DNA of 64,000 nucleotides from Blattabacterium cuenoti (lineage in GTDB: Bacteria > Bacteroidota > Bacteroidia > Flavobacteriales > Blattabacteriaceae), in assembly GCF_014252075.1 (NCBI RefSeq), contig NZ_CP059209.1, positions 248,001-312,000 of the forward strand. Reading direction: 5' to 3'. The translations under genes were made by a program, and so were the position numbers. Below, piece after piece: positions 43,013 to 52,326 of the stretch. How positions within the stretch are numbered: the first letter of the stretch is position 1; every line of letters starts with the position of its first letter. Below the pieces are notes generated by a model, which was not told where the DNA came from, did not search any database, and saw only the letters and a list, made by a program, of their open reading frames with translations.

Positions 43013-44378
43013 AGGATCCATCAAAATGAATTTTACTATAAATTAAACGTTTTATAACTTTTTCAAGTTGTTCAAAATCAAAATTTTTGATCACATTTTG
43101 CATCAAATTTCTAATTTTTTCGTTACATAAATTTCCTATGCTTCCTTCATGAGAATAAAAACTCTTTGTTAAGGGTTTAAAACATCCATTTTGGATATCC
43201 AAACCGACTTTTTGATAAGCTTCTCTAAAAGAATATCCTTCTTCAACAACAAGTTTGTTAACTACTTCTACACTGAACAAGTATTCATACTTCTCTTCCT
43301 TAAGAATGTCCTTTCTTACTATGATATGATTCAACATGTACTGAAACATAGAAAAACATTTTTTTATTTCTTCAAAAAGAGGAATAAATCTTTCTTTAAT
43401 AATTTGAAAATCTCTATGATATCCAGAGCAAAAATTAGAAGTAATCAAAGAAATTTCATTAGGCAATGATGTCATTCTATTACATTTAGCTCGTATCATC
43501 TCAAAAACATCTGGGTTTTTCTTATGAGGCATGATGCTAGATCCGGTAGTCATATTATCAGGAAAACTAATAAAATTGAAATTTTGGCTTAAATATAAGC
43601 AAATATCTTGTGCCATTTTACTTAAAGTTCTTGCTAAAGAAGCAATAGATTCTGAAACTATTCTTTCCATTTTCCCTCGTCCCATTTGAGCATATATTAC
43701 ATTGTAATTTAAATTTTCAAATCCCAATAAATCCGTTGTCATTTTTCGATTTAAAGGTAAAGAAGATCCATAACCAGCAGCGGATCCTAAAGGGTTTTTG
43801 TTGACAATGCGATATGCTGTACGAATTAATAGCAAATCATCTATTAAACTTTCTGCATATGCAGCGAACCAAAGTCCAAAAGAAGAAGGCATAGCTATTT
43901 GATAATGAGTATAACCAGGCATTAATGTATTTTTATGTTGTTCACTTAATTTTAATAACAAATCAAAAAAAGAATAAGTGATCAAAACTATTTCTTTGAT
44001 TTCTGTGCGAACAAAAAGTTTTAAGTCTACCAATATTTGATCATTTCTGGATCGCCCACTATGTATTTTTTTTCCTACGTTTCCTAAACGATTTGTTAAC
44101 AAAAACTCTATTTGAGAATGAATATCTTCTATTCCTTCATCTATTCTAAAATTATTCTTTAATATTTCGTGAACATAAATGTTACGTAACTCCTTAATCA
44201 AGACTTCTAAATCTTTTTGATTTAATAGACCAATACTTTTCAACATAATGATGTGAGCTATAGTTCCTATAACATCATGTGGAGCTAAAAGTAAATCTAT
44301 TTTAGAATCCTTCCCTGAAGTAAAATTTTCTATTTTTTTATCAAAACTAAAATTAGTCTTTTTATCCCAAATTTTCAC
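42990..44378 (-). CDS. argH: Argininosuccinate lyase
   Basis: 462 residues; last step of arginine synthesis, splitting argininosuccinate to arginine and fumarate. SGRSRNDQ near residue 113, TPGYTHYQ-type MPGYTHYQIAMP near 157, NPLGSAAGYGSSLPL near 194 and the fumarase/lyase signature GSSIMPHKKNPD near 284 carry the catalytic residues. Provision of arginine suits a nutritional symbiont. Overlaps trmD by 23 bases at its 3' end and is divergent from gyrB. Confidence 0.96.
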   Translation of the reverse strand: MKIWDKKTNFSFDKKIENFTSGKDSKIDLLLAPHDVIGTIAHIIMLKSIGLLNQKDLEVLIKELRNIYVHEILKNNFRIDEGIEDIHSQIEFLLTNRLGNVGKKIHSGRSRNDQILVDLKLFVRTEIKEIVLITYSFFDLLLKLSEQHKNTLMPGYTHYQIAMPSSFGLWFAAYAESLIDDLLLIRTAYRIVNKNPLGSAAGYGSSLPLNRKMTTDLLGFENLNYNVIYAQMGRGKMERIVSESIASLARTLSKMAQDICLYLSQNFNFISFPDNMTTGSSIMPHKKNPDVFEMIRAKCNRMTSLPNEISLITSNFCSGYHRDFQIIKERFIPLFEEIKKCFSMFQYMLNHIIVRKDILKEEKYEYLFSVEVVNKLVVEEGYSFREAYQKVGLDIQNGCFKPLTKSFYSHEGSIGNLCNEKIRNLMQNVIKNFDFEQLEKVIKRLIYSKIHFDGSSKNPIFV

Positions 44379-44396
44379 GAAAAAACATTTTTATTC

Positions 44397-44404
44397 TATC
44401 TTTG
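44397..44404 (+). promoter_or_regulatory. Candidate -7 box (TATCTTTG) of gyrB
   Basis: Exact TAnnTTTG match 63 bases before the gyrB ATG, giving a leader of about 57 bases. No clear TTG at -33. Confidence 0.4.
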
Positions 44405-44467
44405 ATCGAAGATAAAACTATAAATTTTTATGGAAATAAGAAAAATTTTTAATAAAAATCATGGATT

Positions 44468-46396
44468 ATGAGTAAACATAATCCTATAAAAAATTATACA
44501 GCAGATAGTATTCAATCTCTTGAAGGAATAGAACATATCAGACTCAGACCTTCTATGTATATTGGAGACGTAGGAATTAGAGGGTTGCATCATTTAGTTT
44601 ACGAAGTGATAGATAATTCTGTCGATGAAGCCTTAGCAGGTTTTTGCAATAAAATATGGGTAACAATTCACAAAAATGGATTTATTACCGTACTTGACAA
44701 TGGTCGTGGAATTCCAATCGACATTCATAAGAAAGAAGGAAAATCTGCTCTTGAAGTAGTTATGACAAAAATTGGAGCAGGTGGAAAATTTGATAAAAAT
44801 TCTTACAAAGTTTCAGGAGGATTACACGGTGTAGGAATTTCCTGTGTCAATGCTCTATCTGAAAAACTTATAGTAACAATTTATCGTAACGGAAAAATTT
44901 ATCAACAAGAGTATTTAAAAGGAAAACCCCTTTATCCTGTAAAATGTTTAGGAAAATCCAATATGAAAGGAACAAAAATTTATTATCTTGCTGATCATTC
45001 TATTTTTAATTCCATTACATATAATTATGAAATTTTAGCCAATCGATTGAAAGAACTGGCTTTTTTAAATAAAGGACTGTACTTATTTTTAAAAGATGAA
45101 AGAGAGAACATCAAAGAATATTTTTTTTCTAAAAATGGATTAAAAGAATATCTTCCTCTTTTAGATAAAAATCAGGAATCTTTAACAAAAAATGTCATTT
45201 TTATTGAAGGAGAAAAAGATAATACAATTGTAGAAGTAGCGATGCAGTACAATACTTCTTTTAAAGAAAAAATTTATTCTTATGTTAACAACATAAATAC
45301 TTATGAAGGAGGAACTCATCTTTCTGGATTTAGAAGAGCACTAACAAGAACGTTAAAAAAATATGCGGATGGATATGGAGTTTTATCTAATAAGGATAAA
45401 GTGGAGTTGACTGGAGATGATTTTAGGGAAGGAATTACAGCTATTATATCTGTTAGGGTAATGGAACCTCAGTTTGAAGGACAAACTAAGACTAAATTAA
45501 GTAATCACGAAGTGGGAGGAATTGTAGATAAAATAGTAGGGGAAATGTTGAACAGTTATTTAGAAGAACATCCCAGTGATAGAAAAAAGATTATTGATAA
45601 AGTCCTTTTAGCAGCTAAAGCTCGTCAAGCCGCTAAAAAAGCTCGTGAATTAATACAAAAAAAGAATCCCATCAATAATAGTATTTTACCTGGAAAGTTA
45701 GCAGATTGTTCTTTCAATAATCCAGAAAGCAGTGAAATATATTTGGTTGAAGGAGATTCTGCTGGAGGGACAGCTAAACAAGGTAGAGACAGAAATTTTC
45801 AAGCTATTTTACCTTTACGAGGTAAAATTTTAAATGTTGAAAAAGCTATGCAGTATAAAATATTTGAAAATGAGGAAATAAAAAATATATTTACTTCTTT
45901 AGGAGTCTCTATTGGAACAGAAGAAGATCAAGAAATTTTAAATGTAAAAAAACTGAGATACAATAAAATTATTATTATGACAGATGCGGATATAGATGGA
46001 AGTCATATTTCTACTTTAATTTTAACATTGTTCTTTCGTTATATGAAACCATTAATAGAAAAAGGACACATTTATATTGCAACACCTCCACTTTATTTAA
46101 TTCGAAAAGGAAATCATTCTCAATATGCTTGGAGTGATCAAGAAAGAGAAAATATACTCAATCAATTAGGAGGAAGAAAAACTGTGAATATTCAACGTTA
46201 CAAAGGATTAGGAGAGATGAATGCGGAACAGCTTTGGGAAACGACTATGAACCCCAATAAGAGAACTTTACGAAAAGTCAACATAGAAAATCATGCGGAA
46301 GCAGACAAAATCTTTTCCATTCTTATGGGAGATGAAGTTCCACCACGTAGAAATTTCATAGAAAAAAATGCAATACATGCAAAAATTGATGTATAG
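44468..46396 (+). CDS. gyrB: DNA gyrase subunit B
   Basis: 642 residues, ATPase subunit of gyrase. GHKL ATP site: EVIDNSVDEALAG near residue 45, DNGRGIPID near 76, GLHGVGISCVNAL near 118; QTKTKL near 337 marks the transducer lysine. TOPRIM: VEGDSAGGTAKQGRD near 425 and MTDADIDGSHI near 503. Lacks the long insert of gammaproteobacterial GyrB. It stands at the head of a rightward run with uppP and truB. Confidence 0.96.
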   Translation: MSKHNPIKNYTADSIQSLEGIEHIRLRPSMYIGDVGIRGLHHLVYEVIDNSVDEALAGFCNKIWVTIHKNGFITVLDNGRGIPIDIHKKEGKSALEVVMTKIGAGGKFDKNSYKVSGGLHGVGISCVNALSEKLIVTIYRNGKIYQQEYLKGKPLYPVKCLGKSNMKGTKIYYLADHSIFNSITYNYEILANRLKELAFLNKGLYLFLKDERENIKEYFFSKNGLKEYLPLLDKNQESLTKNVIFIEGEKDNTIVEVAMQYNTSFKEKIYSYVNNINTYEGGTHLSGFRRALTRTLKKYADGYGVLSNKDKVELTGDDFREGITAIISVRVMEPQFEGQTKTKLSNHEVGGIVDKIVGEMLNSYLEEHPSDRKKIIDKVLLAAKARQAAKKARELIQKKNPINNSILPGKLADCSFNNPESSEIYLVEGDSAGGTAKQGRDRNFQAILPLRGKILNVEKAMQYKIFENEEIKNIFTSLGVSIGTEEDQEILNVKKLRYNKIIIMTDADIDGSHISTLILTLFFRYMKPLIEKGHIYIATPPLYLIRKGNHSQYAWSDQERENILNQLGGRKTVNIQRYKGLGEMNAEQLWETTMNPNKRTLRKVNIENHAEADKIFSILMGDEVPPRRNFIEKNAIHAKIDV

Positions 46397-46429
46397 TATT
46401 TTATTCAATTCAATACATATCATTACATC

Positions 46430-47227
46430 ATGAATTATATTCAATCAATCCTGTTAGGGTTTATTGAAGGAATTACAGAGTTTTTACCTATTTCTTCTAC
46501 AGGACATATGATCCTTGCAGCTTCTATTATGGGAATACTAGAATATAAAATAACAAATTTATTTCTTATCTCTGTTCAGCTTGGAGCAGTTTTATCAGTA
46601 GTTTTTTTGTATAGAAAAAAATTTCTTTTTCAAGAATGGGGTTTTTACCTAAAAATTTTTTTAGCTAGTTTTCCTGTAGGAATTTTGGGTTTTTTTTCTT
46701 CCAAAAAAACAAATTTTTTATTAGGGGATCCACTGATTGTTGCTCTATCTCTTTTTATAGGAGGATTAGTCATTTTGAAAGCAGAAAATTTTTATGAAAA
46801 AAATTCCCCTCATCAAAAGAACAGAATTACTTATTTTAAAGCTTTTACTATTGGATTATTTCAATGTATGGCTTTGATCCCAGGAGTATCTAGGAGTGCA
46901 ACAACCATTGTTGCTTGTATGCTACAAAATGTGAATAGAAAAAAAGCTATTGAATTCTCTTTCTTTTTATCTGTTCCCGTTATTGTAATTGCTACATTTA
47001 AAAAATTATTTGACTATTATTTTCAATTAAATTCTTTTACATTTAAAGAGATAGAATTATTATTTTTAGGAAACATAGTAGCTTTCATTACTGGAATGAT
47101 AGTTATCAAATGTTTTATGAAATATTTGAAAAGAAATAATTTCAAATTATTGGGATACTACAGAATCATTTTGGGTATTTTTTTTCTTGTTATACATTAT
47201 TTGATTAAACCGATTGGAAAATTTTGA
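46430..47227 (+). CDS. uppP: Undecaprenyl-diphosphatase
   Basis: 265 residues, about seven to eight membrane helices. Catalytic motifs EGITEFLPISSTGHM at residues 13-27 and PGVSRSATT near 152-160 identify the BacA/UppP family. Dephosphorylates undecaprenyl diphosphate released during peptidoglycan synthesis so the carrier can be used again by MraY. Ends with TGA overlapping the TTG start of truB. Confidence 0.95.
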   Translation: MNYIQSILLGFIEGITEFLPISSTGHMILAASIMGILEYKITNLFLISVQLGAVLSVVFLYRKKFLFQEWGFYLKIFLASFPVGILGFFSSKKTNFLLGDPLIVALSLFIGGLVILKAENFYEKNSPHQKNRITYFKAFTIGLFQCMALIPGVSRSATTIVACMLQNVNRKKAIEFSFFLSVPVIVIATFKKLFDYYFQLNSFTFKEIELLFLGNIVAFITGMIVIKCFMKYLKRNNFKLLGYYRIILGIFFLVIHYLIKPIGKF

Positions 47228-47946
47228 TAAAAAATTTATTAGAATTTCAAAACGGAAAAATGTTGTTAATAGATAAACCGTGGGGATGGACTTCTTTTGA
47301 AGTTGTGAGAAAAATTAAAAATTCTATTCTCACGAATACTCTTACTACAAAAAAAGGAAATTTAAAAATAGGACACGCAGGAACTTTAGATCCTCTTGCT
47401 ACAGGGTTATTAATTGTTCTAACAGGAAAATATACTAAAAAAGTATATGATATTCAAAATTATAAAAAAACTTATACAGGTATTATCAAATTAGGCTGTG
47501 AAACTTTATCTTTTGATTCAGAAACAGAGGAATATAATTTTTCTTCCACTTTTCACATCACTCCTCAACTTATTAGAAAAACATCTAAAAAATTTATAGG
47601 AGAAATCGATCAATATCCTCCCTCTTTTTCTGCCTTAAAAAAAAAAGGAAGAAGATATTATGAGTATGCTAGAAAAGGAGAAAAAATAAATTCTATGAAA
47701 TCGAGACGTGTCAAAATTTATCAATTTCATATCCTAAAAATAGGGATTCCCTACATAAAATTTTTTATAGAATGTGGAAAAGGAACTTACATTAGATCTC
47801 TTGCTCAAGATTTTGGAAAAGCACTCAGAAGCGGATCTTATCTCCTTTCTTTAAGAAGAGAACGTATAGGAAATTTTTCTACAAATAGTTCTTATGATTT
47901 AGATCTTTCAGAAAAATTCAAAATTCCATGTTATTTATTAAATTAA
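47224..47946 (+). CDS. truB: tRNA pseudouridine-55 synthase TruB
   Basis: 240 residues. The catalytic aspartate is in [14 protein letters not shown] near residue 55-68; [12 protein letters not shown] near 14, [21 protein letters not shown] near 121 in part and [12 protein letters not shown] near 189 are also conserved. The start is TTG at 47224, overlapping the uppP stop (TTGA): the residues before the first internal Met (LEFQNGK) match the N-terminus of relatives, and no ATG precedes them. 3' end overlaps rpsP by 4 bases. Confidence 0.93.
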   Translation: MIKNLLEFQNGKMLLIDKPWGWTSFEVVRKIKNSILTNTLTTKKGNLKIGHAGTLDPLATGLLIVLTGKYTKKVYDIQNYKKTYTGIIKLGCETLSFDSETEEYNFSSTFHITPQLIRKTSKKFIGEIDQYPPSFSALKKKGRRYYEYARKGEKINSMKSRRVKIYQFHILKIGIPYIKFFIECGKGTYIRSLAQDFGKALRSGSYLLSLRRERIGNFSTNSSYDLDLSEKFKIPCYLLN

Positions 47947-48281
47947 ATTTTATATTTTTTGTACCATCCATGAAATCTTTTGTGGCATTCTTCATCAGTT
48001 AAAACTCCTTTTTTCACTCCTTCTAATAAATGTTTTTTGAGTAATACACCGTTTTTAGAAAAAATGGATCTTACCGTGTTGGTAGGTTGTGCCCCTTTCA
48101 TTAACCAGGATACAGCATTTTCCATTTTTAATACAGTTGAAGGAGGATCCGTATGAGGATTATAAGTTCCTAGTTTTTCAATAAATTTACCATCTCTTGG
48201 AGAACGAGAATCAGCTACAACTATATGATAAATAGGTCTATGTTTTTTTCCTATTCTTTTTAAACGTATTTTAACAGACAT
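47943..48281 (-). CDS. rpsP: 30S ribosomal protein S16
   Basis: 112 residues. [35 protein letters not shown] is the conserved S16 opening (shown only in part: [21 protein letters not shown]), followed by [10 protein letters not shown] near residue 37. The long alanine- or lysine-rich C-terminal extension common in free-living Flavobacteriia seems absent, so the protein is close to the bare core. Divergent from tRNA-Gln; convergent with truB with a 4-base overlap. Confidence 0.95.
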   Translation of the reverse strand: MSVKIRLKRIGKKHRPIYHIVVADSRSPRDGKFIEKLGTYNPHTDPPSTVLKMENAVSWLMKGAQPTNTVRSIFSKNGVLLKKHLLEGVKKGVLTDEECHKRFHGWYKKYKI

Positions 48282-48370
48282 AATTTGATGGATTTAAATA
48301 ACAACCAAAAAACCTTAATTTAGGCATAATTATAATGTTTTTGAAAAAAAAATGGTATATATTTACACGT

Positions 48371-48441
48371 AGACCCGTTGTGTAACGGTAGCACAGCAGA
48401 TTTTGGTTCTGTAAGTTGGGGTTCGAGTCCCTACGGGTCTG
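48371..48441 (+). tRNA. tRNA-Gln (anticodon UUG)
   Basis: Acceptor arms AGACCCG (48371-48377) and CGGGTCT (48434-48440) pair perfectly; D stem GTG/CAC; anticodon stem GCAGA/TCTGT with loop TTTTGGT, so the anticodon is TTG; T loop TTCGAGT. The 3' CCA is not encoded. Upstream TATATTTA (48358-48365) is one base off a -7 box. Confidence 0.95.
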
Positions 48442-48495
48442 TTACCGACCGTATATTTTTTAATTTGATTTTTGAGATATGTTGAATTTTACAAA

Positions 48496-49902
48496 ATGAG
48501 TATTGGAATGAAAGTAAAAAAGGAAAAAGTTTTATTAATAGCTTTTTTAAATGTTTTAGCATATGTATTGATTCATTTGTTCAAATCTTTTTTAGGATTG
48601 GATAAATTGACTCTTTGCATATTAAGATGCTTCGTCATATCTATTTTCATATTGTATGCCTTTCTGAAAAAAGATTTAACTACTTGGATCTTATTATCCA
48701 TTATCATAGGAATAGAAATGGGATTAGATCTTCCAAAAATTGCTGTAGAACTAAGATTTTTATCTCAAATATTTTTGAGATTGATAAAAACTATTATTGC
48801 TCCAATATTATTTTCAACTTTAGTAGTTGGTATAGCAAGTCATTCTAATATTAAACAATTAGGCAGCATGGGATGGAAATCCCTGCTATATTTTGAAGTT
48901 GTTACAACTTTAGCTTTATTTATTGGTCTTATTGCTATTAATGTCTCTCAAGCTGGTGTAGGTATTGTTATCCCTTCGGGAATAACAGAACAACAATTGC
49001 CAAAAGTAGAAAGTAGAACTTGGCAAAACACTATTCTTCATGTGTTCCCAGAAAATTTTATCAAATCTATATATCATGGAGATGTATTACCTATAGTGGT
49101 CTTTTCTGTTATTTTCGGAATTTCCATGGTTTTTTTGGAAGAAAAAAAACGAACTCCTATATTACTATTTGCAGAGAGTCTTTCAGAAATCATGTTTAAA
49201 TTTACTAAAATTATAATGTATTTTGCTCCTATAGGAGTAGGATCCGCTATAGCTTATACAGTAGGACATATGGGGTTGGATATTTTATATAATTTATTTC
49301 AATTATTGTTGACTCTTTATATTGCTTTACTTATTTTTTTGATAGTTGTTTTACTTCCTATTATTTTATGGATTAAAGTTCCTTTAAAAAGTTTTATTAA
49401 AGCATTAACTGAACCTGTATCACTTGCGTTTGCTACGACGAGTTCCGAATCCGCCTTACCTCTACTTATGGAAAATTTAGAGAAATTAGGCGTTCCAAGA
49501 AAAATTATTGCTTTTGTGATTCCTACAGGTTATAGTTTCAATTTGGATGGGACTACTTTATATTTATCTTTAGCTACTGTTTTTGTAGCACAAGCATCTG
49601 GTATTCCTTTGAGTTTTAGTCAACAAATATTCATAGGGTTGACTTTAATTTTAACTAGCAAAGGAGTAGCAGGAGTTCCTAGGGCTTCTTTAGTTATTCT
49701 TTTAGCCACTGTTGCTTCTTTTGGATTACCCACTTGGCCTATATTGGCTATTATAGGCATAGATGAATTAATGGACATGGCTCGCACGACCGTAAATGTA
49801 ATAGGAAATGGATTAGCTAGTTGTGTTATAGCTCGTTCTGAGGGAGAATTGGACGATAAAAAAATGTTAGATTATATCAATCAAAGTGAAAATGATTTGT
49901 AA
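48496..49902 (+). CDS. Dicarboxylate/amino acid:cation symporter (DAACS family)
   Basis: 468 residues from ATG 48496; the in-frame TTG at 48472 is unlikely. About eight membrane helices plus re-entrant loops. LIKTIIAPILFSTLVVGIAS near residue 96 (first half shown), the serine-rich hairpin ATTSSESALPLL near 308, GYSFNLDGTTLYL near 341 and the final GVAGVPRASLV and DELMDMARTTVNVIGN motifs are family hallmarks. Takes up glutamate, aspartate or C4-dicarboxylates with sodium or protons. Exact substrate is not resolved. Follows tRNA-Gln; ends 7 bases before mvaD. Confidence 0.88.
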   Translation: MSIGMKVKKEKVLLIAFLNVLAYVLIHLFKSFLGLDKLTLCILRCFVISIFILYAFLKKDLTTWILLSIIIGIEMGLDLPKIAVELRFLSQIFLRLIKTIIAPILFSTLVVGIASHSNIKQLGSMGWKSLLYFEVVTTLALFIGLIAINVSQAGVGIVIPSGITEQQLPKVESRTWQNTILHVFPENFIKSIYHGDVLPIVVFSVIFGISMVFLEEKKRTPILLFAESLSEIMFKFTKIIMYFAPIGVGSAIAYTVGHMGLDILYNLFQLLLTLYIALLIFLIVVLLPIILWIKVPLKSFIKALTEPVSLAFATTSSESALPLLMENLEKLGVPRKIIAFVIPTGYSFNLDGTTLYLSLATVFVAQASGIPLSFSQQIFIGLTLILTSKGVAGVPRASLVILLATVASFGLPTWPILAIIGIDELMDMARTTVNVIGNGLASCVIARSEGELDDKKMLDYINQSENDL

Positions 49903-49909
49903 TTAAATT

Positions 49910-50978
49910 TTGAAAAAAAACAGTTTTTTTTATAGAAAAAAAAAATATTCTATAGACCCAAATGGAGTTGTCACAAAAAAAAGTCATTCTAATATTGCTT
50001 TAATTAAATATTGGGGGAAGGATAAGAATAAAATTCAAATCCCGTTGAATTCCTCTATTAGTTATTCACTGGGAGGGGTCTACACGGTCACACGATTAAT
50101 TTATAGAAAAAAAAAGAAAAAAAAAAAGAAATTTTTCCATAAGAGTTTTTCTGTCTGGAAAAGAAAAAAATAGTTTTCTTCCAAAGATTTTGGAATTTTT
50201 TCATAGAATTTCATTTTATTGTTCTTATTTACGAGATTTTAATTTTATTATCAAGACCTATAATACTTTTCCACATAGTAGTGGAATAGCTTCTTCTGCT
50301 TCTTCTATGAGTGCTTTAGCATTATGCATTATGGAAATAGAAAAAAAATTAGTTTCTTCTTTAAAAGAAGATTTTTTTTTAAAAAAAGCTTCTTTTTTAG
50401 CAAGATTAGGTTCCGGAAGTGCTTGCAGATCTATTTATCCTGGACTTGTTGTCTGGGGATGTCATCAATCAATAAAAGGAAGTAATGATCTTTATGCTAT
50501 TCCATATCCATATAAAGTACACCCCATTTTTACAAAAATGGTAAATACTATTTTAATAATAGATGAAGAACCTAAAAAAATTTTGAGTTCAAAAGGGCAT
50601 CAGTTGATGAATAACCATCCTTATGCTAGAGAAAGACTTAAATGTGCTAATAAAAATATGGATAGGCTTATATCCATATTAAAAATAGGAGATTTTCAAG
50701 AATTTGGAGAATTGATAGAACATGAAGCTTTGACTCTTCATGCCATGATCATGACATCTCGTCCCTATTTTTTATGGATGAAACCAAATACTCTGAAGGT
50801 TCTTTATACTGTATGGGATTTTAGAATACAAAGCAAGAAAAATATCTATTTTACATTAGACGCAGGTGCAAATGTTCATCTTTTATACCCTATTCAAGAA
50901 AAAAAATTCATTCTAAAATGGATATATAGCGATCTTTTTTCTTATTGTAAAAAAATTATAGAAAGTTTTTGTTATTAA
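49910..50978 (+). CDS. mvaD: Diphosphomevalonate decarboxylase, frameshifted at a poly(A) region
   Basis: Two pieces of one gene. The first frame (TTG start 49910, the only start in reach) has SHSNIALIKYWGKDKNK and LNSSISYSLGG, the N-terminal GHMP-kinase-like signature, then hits A9-G-A11 (50107-50127) and ends at TAG 50171. The frame one base further on reads RNFSIRVFLSGKEKNSFLPKILEFF and then NTFPHSSGIASSASSMSAL, the ATP-loop motif, staying open to 50978. Removing one A (or adding two) gives about 356 residues. The enzyme makes isopentenyl diphosphate in the mevalonate route, needed for polyprenyl carriers. Rescue by slippage, real decay, or a sequencing error are possible. Confidence 0.88.
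50107..50127 (+). repeat. A9-G-A11 tract at the mvaD frame break
   Basis: Nine A (50107-50115), one G, eleven A (50117-50127). The mvaD reading frame changes by +1 within this tract. Confidence 0.9.
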
Positions 50979-50979
50979 T

Positions 50980-50987
50980 TATATTTG
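50980..50987 (+). promoter_or_regulatory. Candidate -7 box (TATATTTG) of tRNA-His
   Basis: Exact TAnnTTTG match ending 15 bases before the mature tRNA, so the primary transcript would start a few bases upstream of it. No TTG at the standard -33 spacing. Confidence 0.45.
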
Positions 50988-51002
50988 TGTGATTCATCAT
51001 AT

Positions 51003-51078
51003 GGTGGACGTAGCTCAGTTGGTTTAGAGCATCAGATTGTGGTTCTGAGGGTCGCCGGTTCGAATCCGGTCGTCCACC
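51003..51078 (+). tRNA. tRNA-His (anticodon GUG)
   Basis: Acceptor GTGGACG (51004-51010) pairs with CGTCCAC (51071-51077); the extra G-1 at 51003 can pair with C73 at 51078, the histidine identity feature. Anticodon stem TCAGA/TCTGA with loop TTGTGGT gives GTG. T arm GCCGG-TTCGAAT-CCGGT. CCA is not encoded. A run of eleven T (51082-51092) follows and could end transcription, overlapping the aspC stop codon. Confidence 0.96.
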
Positions 51079-51090
51079 CGATTTTTTTTT

Positions 51091-52281
51091 TTAATTTAAT
51101 GCCTTTTTTATTCTTGTGAAGGCTTCTATAATTTTATCTTCTGAGGAAGCGTAAGAAATACGCAAACATTCATGATTCCCAAATGCACTCCCACTCACTG
51201 TAGCAACTTGAGCTTTTTCAAGTAAAAATTCAGAAAAATCATCTGCATTTTGAATAATTTTACCATATAATTTTTTTCCAAAAAAATATGAAACTTTTGG
51301 AAAAATATAAAAAGCTCCATTTGGTTTATTAAATTGAAACCCATCAATTTCTTTGATCAGATCCAAAACTAAGTTTCTTCTTTTTTTAAACTCTTTGATC
51401 ATATATCCTATTTTACTCGGATCGTTTTTTAATGCAGCAATAGATGCTCTCTGTGCAATAGAATTAGCACAAGAAGTCATTTGACCCTGTATCTTATCAC
51501 AAGATTGAGCAATCCATTCTGGAGCCCCAATATATCCAATTCTCCAACCAGTCATTGAAAAAGCCTTAGAGAGTCCATTTAGTGTAATTACTTGATTATA
51601 AATATCAGGAAATATAGCAATACTAGTAGCATGTTCGTCAGAGTAACAAATATGTTCATAAATCTCATCAGAAAGAATCATGATTTTTGGATGTTTTTTA
51701 AAAATTTCTGCTAAATCTCTTAATTCTTGATAAGAATAAACACTTCCTGTCGGATTACAAGGAGTACTGAAAATAAATAATTTCGTTTTAGAGGTTATTG
51801 CTTTTTCTAGCTGTTTTGGATGAATCTTAAAATTATTTTTCATGCTTGTTTGGACTACAACAGGATAAGATTCACACAATTTTACCATTTGTAAATAACT
51901 AACCCAATAAGGAGCGGGAATAAGAACTTCATCATTTTGATTCAGCAAAGAGAAAAGAACATTCATTATAGCTTGTTTTGCTCCAGTAGAAACTACAATT
52001 TGAGAAGGGGTATATTTTAAATGATTATCACGGTATAATTTTTCGCATATTACTTTTCTAAGTTCTAAATATCCGGATACAGGAGTATAATAATGATAAC
52101 CTTCATCTATCGCTTGTTTAGCAGCATCTAAAACAAAATTAGGAGGTAAAAAGTCCGGTTCTCCCAAACTTAAGTTAATAATGTCATATCCTTTATTTTT
52201 TAATTCTCTGGCTTTAGCTGACATAGCTATGGTTTGCGAATAAGATATATTCTGTAAACGATGAGACAATCTATTTTTCAT
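51091..52281 (-). CDS. aspC: Pyridoxal-phosphate aminotransferase, aspartate type
   Basis: 396 residues, class I fold (subgroup 1-gamma like). SLGEPDF near residue 39, PAPYWVSY near 125, FSTPCNPTGSVYS near 171, DEIYEHI near 204 and the PLP lysine in SKAFSMTGWRIGY near 235 are conserved; RISYAS near 377 holds the carboxylate-binding arginine. It should transfer amino groups between aspartate and glutamate, and may serve other amino acids in a reduced genome. Ends at the tRNA-His T-run; divergent from rsmG, with a TAGATTTG box at 52309-52316. Confidence 0.9.
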   Translation of the reverse strand: MKNRLSHRLQNISYSQTIAMSAKARELKNKGYDIINLSLGEPDFLPPNFVLDAAKQAIDEGYHYYTPVSGYLELRKVICEKLYRDNHLKYTPSQIVVSTGAKQAIMNVLFSLLNQNDEVLIPAPYWVSYLQMVKLCESYPVVVQTSMKNNFKIHPKQLEKAITSKTKLFIFSTPCNPTGSVYSYQELRDLAEIFKKHPKIMILSDEIYEHICYSDEHATSIAIFPDIYNQVITLNGLSKAFSMTGWRIGYIGAPEWIAQSCDKIQGQMTSCANSIAQRASIAALKNDPSKIGYMIKEFKKRRNLVLDLIKEIDGFQFNKPNGAFYIFPKVSYFFGKKLYGKIIQNADDFSEFLLEKAQVATVSGSAFGNHECLRISYASSEDKIIEAFTRIKKALN

Positions 52282-52295
52282 AGATATTATTAGAA

Positions 52296-52326
52296 TTTGA
52301 AATGATTACAAATCTAAATAAATTTG
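52296..52326 (+). promoter_or_regulatory. Promoter of rsmG: TTTG -33 and TAAATTTG -7
   Basis: TTTG at 52296-52299, 19 bases, then TAAATTTG at 52319-52326. This is the best full match to the Bacteroidota two-part promoter seen in the window. Transcription would start near 52333, about 19 bases before the rsmG ATG at 52352. The -7 box lies within a 24-base palindrome (52317-52340). Confidence 0.6.
52309..52316 (-). promoter_or_regulatory. Candidate -7 box of aspC
   Basis: Plus-strand CAAATCTA, minus-strand TAGATTTG, exact TAnnTTTG match 28 bases from the aspC start. It lies directly next to the rsmG -7 box, so the divergent promoters would be face to face. No -33 element on this strand. Confidence 0.35.

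Noticed and set aside
48358..48365. TATATTTA as a -7 box of tRNA-Gln
   Set aside because: The last base differs from TAnnTTTG and the upstream TTG spacing is wrong; noted only within the tRNA entry.
50190..50978. A separate gene starting at TTG 50190
   Set aside because: Upstream residues in the same frame (FLSGKEKNSFLPKI) continue the mvaD protein; the TTG is an internal Leu codon.
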